Part shown: piece by piece, positions 57,441 through 64,000 of the stretch
Layout of the letters: each line of letters opens with the position of its first letter
Numbering within the stretch: position 1 is the first letter of the stretch
Notes under the pieces: model-generated
Seen by the model: the letters and a program-made list of their open reading frames with translations, nothing else
The model's database searches: none
Told to the model about the DNA's origin: nothing
Origin: Synaphobranchus kaupii
Taxonomy: Eukaryota > Chordata > Actinopteri > Anguilliformes > Synaphobranchidae
NCBI GenBank assembly: GCA_029718625.1
Contig: CM056380.1
Span: 109,405,157-109,469,156 of the forward strand
Length of the DNA: 64,000 nucleotides
Direction of reading: 5' to 3'
Position numbers and translations under genes: made by a program

Positions 57441-58275
57441 CAGCGGTCTGAGTGGACAGGGGGCAGGGAACAGGGATCATATTTGGTCATGGTCTGTGTA
57501 AATGTAACAGAAGGAACCGTGTGTGCAGTTAGGCCTTACACTCACAGGAAACACCATAATAACCAGCCTACCACGTTTAACACAAACTCAGTCAAACTAT
57601 TTGGTAAAGAAAATGACTCATTACATTAGGAACATTTACAGCGTACACATTTGAATTAGAACATCAGCTGCTCACCATGAATACAACTAGCAAAAATGCT
57701 GCCAATATCATAAATTATATGAGGACACCTGTATAACGCAGGCACAAGACTTGAATCATCACTAAACCCATTTTAATCCAACAATTAGTACGACCCATCT
57801 CGCATAAATATTCACATGAACGTCTCAAATACTTAACTTTATAAGGTTCAGTATAAGCTATATGAAAAATCATATGGGAATATCTGAGATGAATCACATT
57901 TTGCACAAAACGATAAGTCTGGATTAAGGGCGTGGTCAGAGAAGGGCAAAAGCTAGAGCAGCAGCTTGGATTCATACACTTCCTGAATTATGAGCAATAA
58001 GCTTTAAAATGATAAATCAGACCACCAGTAAGGTGCCCCATAGTCCAAGCGCCTTCTGCAACACCTTTAAATCACTGTGGAAGCACATTACTTTTGAAAG
58101 ACTGTTCTGGTGAGGATGTCTTGCAGCTTAGCAAATACATACTTTTCAAACTTAAGTTGCACCTACCTTCAAAAATGTACTTATTCTCAACTGGTGTGAT
58201 CTAGCTCTTGTATTATGGACTCAGTGTAAACCAGTAGCAGGGAGAAAGAAAAACAGGATGCAGAATTGGACAGTC
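57441..58275. other. Intergenic, nothing recognised
   Basis: No gene or element supported; likely beyond the 3' end of the zinc-finger transcript. Confidence 0.4.
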
Positions 58276-60428
58276 AATCTTTATTTATCCATAAATGTGC
58301 CACTCAACAGAGACTGGGAGACAGGTGGAGAATCCTCGACAGAGAGGCGCCAATCAAATATATGGATCAATGATGGAACTTCTGAACCTCAAACTATCTA
58401 CACCGAGGCCAATCAACAGACAGGGAAATTAAAAAGACAATAGTAACGTATTGTAAACAGATATTCATATACAGAGAAGCAAAAGAAAATAAGTATTGAA
58501 TGAAGTCAAATCAAAACGAGGGTTAGTATGAAGAGGAACAAAAGGAGCAATTGCAAAACCTTACAAATATTTTCATTGACAGCTCAGCATACATTTCTAC
58601 ACACAGCATGCAATAAGGCACCTATATCTAACACAATGAATAAGCCTATGCTACTAAGTGAAGCACAATTTCTATCCAAAAAACATTTTCTCAACGAAAG
58701 AAACCAGGATCAATAACGTTCACTCCCATAAAAACAATATTCCGATCGTTTCCCTTTCAAAGAATCCAAACCATATTTTAAAAAATACATCAGTTTGTAA
58801 AAGAGAAGTTTTTTTTTTTTTTTTTTTCTCCATACACAGAACAGTAAGTAGAAAGCGCAAACCAATGGAATCTTGAAAATTTGAAATAATTCAAATTAAG
58901 GTTCTTCAGTAAAAGCAAGCTATTATATACTCTGTACGTGTTGGTAAGTATACTCTACAATCTATTACTATGTCAAATTGGATAGCTTGTAGAATGTAAT
59001 GCAGTCAGAATATAAGTTAACTATATGCTATACATTGCTAATTCAATTAGTTTCCAAAGCATTAGCAAGGAATATTTTGAACATTTGTAAATATGCACAA
59101 TCACTTATTGGTAACATACATTTGGTATTATACCAAACCACTGGCTAGAACTAGTCTGAAGGAATAATTCCGGACGCAAGTCAAACTTTAAATCTTGAGA
59201 CCAAAATGGTGGATATTTCTTCTAGCGCTTGATTCTTTTAAACCAAATGCATTTTGGTCGTGCTCATTAACGGTTTAGACCTCAGCGAGGCGAACGCAGC
59301 ACTAACCAGTGATCCAACAAACAGGCTTTTATTTTGGCCTCCCCCCCTCTCTCTGGGGTGCGTGGGCGTGGCACTACCATCATGCCGTGCGCCTCCCTAA
59401 AGGCGCTGCTCATTGGTGGTGGTGGAGGAGAGTCTACAAGCACAAGATCGCTGGATTAAACATGCCAAACGCAGATCAGCCACTTCCTGTACACGCTGTG
59501 TCACTCATTCTGTGCACAGCTGTATTACTCTAGTGATGAATGGAAGGATCACATTACACCCCACCCCCCCCAAATCAGCTGCTTGTCAAACCTCTTCCTC
59601 ACACAATTCAATTTTAAATTATCCCCCCCTCCCCCAAATATAAACGGTGGAGTTGTTTTCATTGATGAAACCATAACCCTTTGCTGACATGTACAAAAAT
59701 CGCCAGTGGTACGTCGGGTGTAAGCATGCGTTGGGGGAAGAAAAAAAAAAAAAGAAAAAAAGAAAGAAAACAAACTAAACAAAACAAAAAAACATCCCAT
59801 TTAACTAGGAAGAGACACTGGGCCTTGGTCCAGAATAAAGCTACACGTTTGTAACTCAAAAAGCACACACTATCCACCTATGTAAAACCACTGCTTATTT
59901 ACATTTACCTACCGCTCATCACCACCTGAGTCTTCGGAGCTCAAAACAACATCGCAGCAAGGTATACTAACCAGTACTAAAAGAATTGACCCGCCACAAC
60001 AATGGATATAAAATATTTACAGGAGGATGTTTTCTTGAGCATTTGTATACCTTAAATATCCAGATTTTAAACTGCCACTAAATGGGTTTCAAGGGCTCGG
60101 AAGCCAAATTATCATTACAGCACCATGGTCAGCAAGGACACAGGTCAATTTTTAGCGCCGTTTCCCAAAAAACATGATTTGTTCAAATTCATATTGACCA
60201 TTTCCCCTTTTTTGGAAAAGGACAATGCTAGTCAATCAATGCAAGCTGTTAGCAAAGGGTTACAATTCTGACACTGGCTATCGACGTGCATTTTATACAA
60301 ATGTACGATTTTGTATTTTTTATTTCTTTTTGCCGTCATTTATAAAAGATCCCACGCTCAGCCATTACATGTGCGCCTAAACCAATTGAGTGGGGCCGCG
60401 GGTAAAAATGGTTCGTCGCTGGGCCGAG
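58276..60428 (-). other. Probable 3' UTR of the zinc-finger gene
   Basis: AT-rich, without exon-like signals, directly downstream of the zinc-finger stop. Minus-strand AATAAA occurs about 110 bases after the stop (near 60320) and again at 58280-58285, giving short and long 3' UTR alternatives. Contains T and A runs (58810-58827, 59744-59770). Confidence 0.4.
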
Positions 60429-62186
60429 CTATACATCAGCGTGAATTCTATGGTGTCTGGAAAGGGAGGATGAATGGTTAAAACCTTTTCCGCACTGGGA
60501 GCATCTGTATGGCTTATCGCTATCGGCAGCTAGCAAACGCGGGTGTTTCAAAATGGTGGTGTGGGGGAAGCCCTTGGGCAACGGCGTGGAGGTGTACGTT
60601 TTCTCTACGTCTACGTGCGTTCGCTGGTGCCTGGACAGAGAGGACGAGTGATTAAACCTCTTCCCGCAATGATTACAGCTGTACGTTTTGCCGTCTAGGT
60701 GGACTCTTTGGTGCCTTGACAAAGAGGACGAATGATTGAAACTCTTCTCGCACTGGCTACAACTGTAGGACTTCTCGCCCGAATGGCCCCGCTGGTGTTT
60801 AATCGGGGACCCGAAGGGAAAGCCCTTGGTTGTCGGGGTTACTGCCGCGTATATCTTATCGTCTGAATGGGTTCGGTGGTGTCGGGACAAGGAGGAGGAG
60901 TGGTTGAAGCTCTTCTCACAGTGGGAGCAGCTGTACGGCTTCTCGCCGGTGTGCAGCTGCTGGTGCTTTTTGAGGTGGCGCCTGCGGACGAAGCTCTTCC
61001 TGCACTGGTTGCACTTGTACGGCTTCTCGCCCGAGTGGATTCGCTGGTGCTCCCTCAGGGTGGTGGCGGCGGCGAAGCACTTGCCGCACTGGTCGCAGCG
61101 GTGGGGCTTGTTGTCGCCGGTGTGGACGCGCTGGTGCTGCTTGAGATTGGACGCGGTGGCGAAGCCCTTGCCGCACTGGGCGCAGCTGTACGGCTTCTCG
61201 CGCGCGTGCATCTCTTGGTGTTTTTTAAGGTGGCGGCGGCGGACGAAGCTCTTCCTGCACTGCGAGCACTTGTACGGCTTGTCGTCTGTGTGCATTTTCA
61301 TGTGCTCCCTCAGAGTGATCGCGGCCGCGAAGCTCTTCCCGCACTCCGAACACCGATGCGGCTTCTCGCTCGAATGCATGATCTGGTGGGGCTTTAAGTT
61401 GAACGGGTCGATGCAGCCCTTCCCCACCACGTCTACCCCCTTTAAGTGAATTTTCTGGTGCTCCTTCAGGCTGGCCTCCAGGGCAAAGCTCTCCCCGCAC
61501 TGGATGCAGCTGTAGGGATTGGTGGCTTTGTGCATTTCGTAGTGTTGGTGGAGGTCGGTGGCGCTGGTGAACAGATCGCCACAGTCATTGCACTGCAGGC
61601 CGTGGGCCTCGTGAATGACCACCCCGTTCTCGGACTCCACCGTGAGCTCGGCCCGCACACTGCTGCGGGTCGCCCTTCTCGCTCTTCATCAGATCGCCCA
61701 ACAAGCTCTCGTTGGACACGCACTTAATCTGATTGGCCATGTCCCCGCCGCCGAAGCACTGCAGCTCCGTCTGCTCGGACTTGATGTAGTCGTGGTCGGT
61801 CTCCGTGATGATCTGGTCCGTCTCCACGCAGGTGACGGAGCCGAGCTCGGGCGGCAGCCCCTGGACCTTGAGGTCCGAGCCGTGGATGTCCAGCTCGCCC
61901 TCCCTCTTCACCTCCAGGGCCATGATCTCCGAACCCGAGGGGTAGTGGACATCACTGACCTGGCTGTGCGGGATCACGCACTCCGACCCCAGCGTGTCCA
62001 GCCCGGGCGTGTCGCACTCAGTCTCCGACTCGGCCATCAGGACGAACTCCAGACCGCGAGCCGGAGCATCCCCGGAAGGGTCCAGCTGGACTTCCTGTTG
62101 TGCCTCCACTTTGACGCCGGTGTCCTGCCGCTCCACACCTGTGTAGTTTTCTCTCGCAACAGGGACCACACCTCCTGGGCTCCTAT
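60429..62186 (-). CDS. C2H2 zinc-finger protein, 11 canonical fingers, frameshifted in this sequence
   Basis: The last coding exon runs from an acceptor (GTTTCCATAG, 62187) to the stop at 60429. The N-terminal frame to about 61655 is acidic with charged motifs (VLMAESETECDTPGLDTL, TETDHDYIKSEQTEL) and no KRAB, SCAN or BTB visible. An apparent one-base indel near 61655 moves into the finger frame. Fingers begin LQCNDCGDLF, and eleven canonical C-x2-C-x12-H-x3-H fingers follow with TGEK-like linkers, plus three degenerate fingers that lack cysteines (around 61410, 60810 and 60560). It is likely a nuclear DNA-binding transcription regulator. The start codon is presumably in an upstream exon. The gene identity is unknown; the indel could be a sequencing error. 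Confidence 0.75.
61650..61665 (-). other. Frameshift site in zinc-finger gene
   Basis: The acidic N-terminal frame reaches EKGDPQQ, whereas the finger frame needs one base less from RAELTVESENG onward. Each frame is blocked beyond this point (a TGA just upstream in the finger frame; the N-terminal frame runs out at 61585), so the true protein must cross here. Confidence 0.7.
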
Positions 62187-63400
62187 GGAAACAGCAACAA
62201 CAACCTCCAACTCAGACAAAGCCAGCAACCTCAACAGTAACAACCCCCCCCCCCCCACACCACCCTCAGACACGTCCAACTCACACAAAACCAGCAACCT
62301 CAACAGTAACAACCCCCCACACCACCCTCACACGTCCAACTCACACAAAACTAGCAACGCCACCTCTCTGAAAAAGGAGTAACACAACAAGCCCCATCTA
62401 TTATTTTGAGTTCAAAGCACAAATGACAAGGTACTTAAATGTTAGTGATGAAACGTTATGTAGGCTGCCAAACAACTGAACTAGGCAAATGCCTACAGAG
62501 ACCTGCTGTGCTCATGTTTAGACAAACTTTGTATCAAAATTAAACTTATGTTCACGTTTAAAAATGTTGACTACTGCACAACATCTAATCAAAAACACTC
62601 TTTATGACAAGAGGGTTTATAGATTGTTTTTGCACCAATTAAGCTCAAAAGGCTAGCATACCCATCACATTTCTGTATTTGCCGAAGTAATAAAAGCATT
62701 TAACAAAATCCCCTAGTCCACTTAATTAAATAGCCTTGATGACAAGTTGTTACCCTTCTGCATTAATAATTAAATAACGCAACACGTGCACACATTTTGC
62801 GATTTCTCCCAATACATCTCCTAACACCTTCTTGGAGTATCCCGTTTTGCTAATGTACTAAGGTGAGTATCAAAAAGTAAACTTGGGTATTATCAAAGAC
62901 AATCAGTTAGACCCTACGGTCTGAAGGACGGCAGCCTGGTCTTACAGTACACTTGCGTTAAACTAATACTTTACATACATACCGGCCTAGCCAGTCTGTT
63001 ACAGGAACAAGGGCATATTCTACAATAGTGCTGACAATTCTGGTAGCTAATAAGTGCAATTTCAAAACCAATTCTACAATAAAACACATTTGGAGTGAAT
63101 TAATCTACCGATGGAGTGAATTAATCTAAAATAGTTAGAAACTCGCCCGCAGTTGAACATGGTTGCAGCCAACACAGCACACGTTACAAGTGCCGCTATT
63201 TTTAAATAGTGATGCTGAAGAAAAACGAGTCTGTTGACCGCTTAAATTGTTCGCATTTTCTTTGTTTAAGTAACCAACTTATACGGTTGGTAAGCTTAAG
63301 TGGATTTCGTTAACCAACAAAATTTCAACCAATTACTTTAGTAATTATGTTGGTGTATCAGGTTGAACCAGGCGCCAAGCCGGTGGCTAAGTTACCCAGC
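62187..63400 (-). other. Probable first intron of the zinc-finger gene
   Basis: Non-coding, includes a C run at 62237-62250 and a duplicated 60-base block (AACTCACACAAAACCAGCAA, CCTCAACAGTAACAACCCCC) near the acceptor. The rest is A/T-rich. Confidence 0.4.
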
Positions 63401-64000
63401 CAAGCAAGCTGGCTAAATCCAGCCAACATTAGCTCGCTAACTAGCTCGCTAACTAGCAGCTAGCTGGCTAATGCATCGAGCCATTTTAGGGTCTCTAGCC
63501 AACCCACAAGCGCACTTTAACTGCTAATGTTGTCTTATTAAAACAGCGAACCGAATATGCGACTTTACAACAGTAACTAAGTCCAACGGTGCGGTCTGGG
63601 TGATGTGGAACCCCTAATTATAATTTTAACAGAAAATGCATTTTCCCACAAACACAATTTAATTTGTGACGAACAACGACAACTCGCTACCATTAGCCCT
63701 ATCGCTAGTGATTAGCCAGCTAACTAGCTGCTAGTATCATACAGGCTGCATACTCAGTTACTGAACACAGCGTTTAACGCCGTTTCACACGGGAGCGATG
63801 TGGTCACCGAGTGCGCCTGAATAAAGAGCTACTAAAGCAGCTTAGAGAGTCGGGGTTTACAGCGGGATTTACAGGCATCTTAGCTATGCCACTGCGGTTC
63901 GCAGCAGCCCTAAGATGGCCGCCACACACTTCCGCCCTTCAAAGCGCATTTCGTGTACAAAACTGCCGCACAGAAAACGCCTAAATGCCCGCGTTAATAT
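63401..64000 (-). promoter_or_regulatory. Probable promoter/first-exon region of the zinc-finger gene
   Basis: Sequence becomes richer in CpG towards the edge. It contains repeated GCTAACTAGCTCGCTAACTAGC near 63430-63470 and a YY1-type motif AAGATGGCCGCC at 63911-63922. On plus, ATG 63914 within that motif opens a short frame to the window end (MAATHFRPSKR), so a divergent plus-strand gene is conceivable. No TATA box. Confidence 0.35.

Noticed and set aside
60826..61449. Plus-strand ORFs of 170-207 codons opposite the zinc fingers
   Set aside because: Antisense shadows of the C2H2 array; the minus strand has the conserved finger pattern.

Overview
The window reads as nuclear DNA of a ray-finned (teleost) fish. 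The evidence is vertebrate-type multi-exon genes (a B-box/coiled-coil/B30.2 TRIM gene and a C2H2 zinc-finger gene), fish-typical mobile elements (L2, Nimb/I-like, Tx1 and Penelope elements, a Gmr1-like gypsy element, hAT and Kolobok DNA elements, tRNA-derived SINEs) and abundant CA/GA/C-run microsatellites. There is one assembly gap of about 500 N near 27351-27849. I cannot name the species.

Layout. 1-17460 is a nested transposon cluster. Two copies of a Gmr1-like Ty3/gypsy element with a SCAN-like gag face each other and meet at about 1825. The right copy has the order gag-protease-integrase-RT on the minus strand. An L2 LINE (2901-5329) sits inside its integrase, and a Kolobok-type DNA transposon (2963-4217; TTAA duplication; THAP and P2X7-like exons) sits inside that L2. 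Next come arrays of a (GA)n-AGCACATTCC minisatellite holding two Nimb-type LINE copies (9064-9645 and 10298-13830) and a Tx1-clade LINE on the minus strand (14068-17429) with GA microsatellite at both ends.

17461-36800 is gene-poor. It holds minisatellites (37-bp and 43-bp units), hAT MITEs with clear 8-bp target duplications, SINEs, a fragment of an unrecognised multi-exon gene (about 25783-26743), a LINE RT (31386-32753), and a 2.6-kb segment present on both sides of the gap (22840-25556 and 27850-30480). The second copy differs mainly by single-base homopolymer losses, so it may be an assembly duplication.

36804-45209 (minus) is a complete six-exon RING-less TRIM16-like gene of 495 codons with consistent splice phases. 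Its introns are filled by minisatellites (24, 58, 25 and 45 bp units) and a Penelope-like element.

46168-46505 is a near-perfect 153-bp-arm hairpin. 47758-55870 is an 8.1-kb G-rich tandem array of a 22-bp monomer with a higher-order period of about 540 bp. Because 22 is not a multiple of three and the monomer has no stop, it produces giant spurious ORFs in several frames. A single isolated monomer lies at 47479-47506. A hAT-like element (56112-56941) follows.

60429-62186 (minus) encodes an acidic N-terminal domain and 11 canonical C2H2 zinc fingers, broken by an apparent one-base frameshift near 61655. Its first exon and promoter probably lie in the CpG-richer 63.4-64 kb end. Only the TRIM and zinc-finger loci look like ordinary host genes; most of the rest is repeats.
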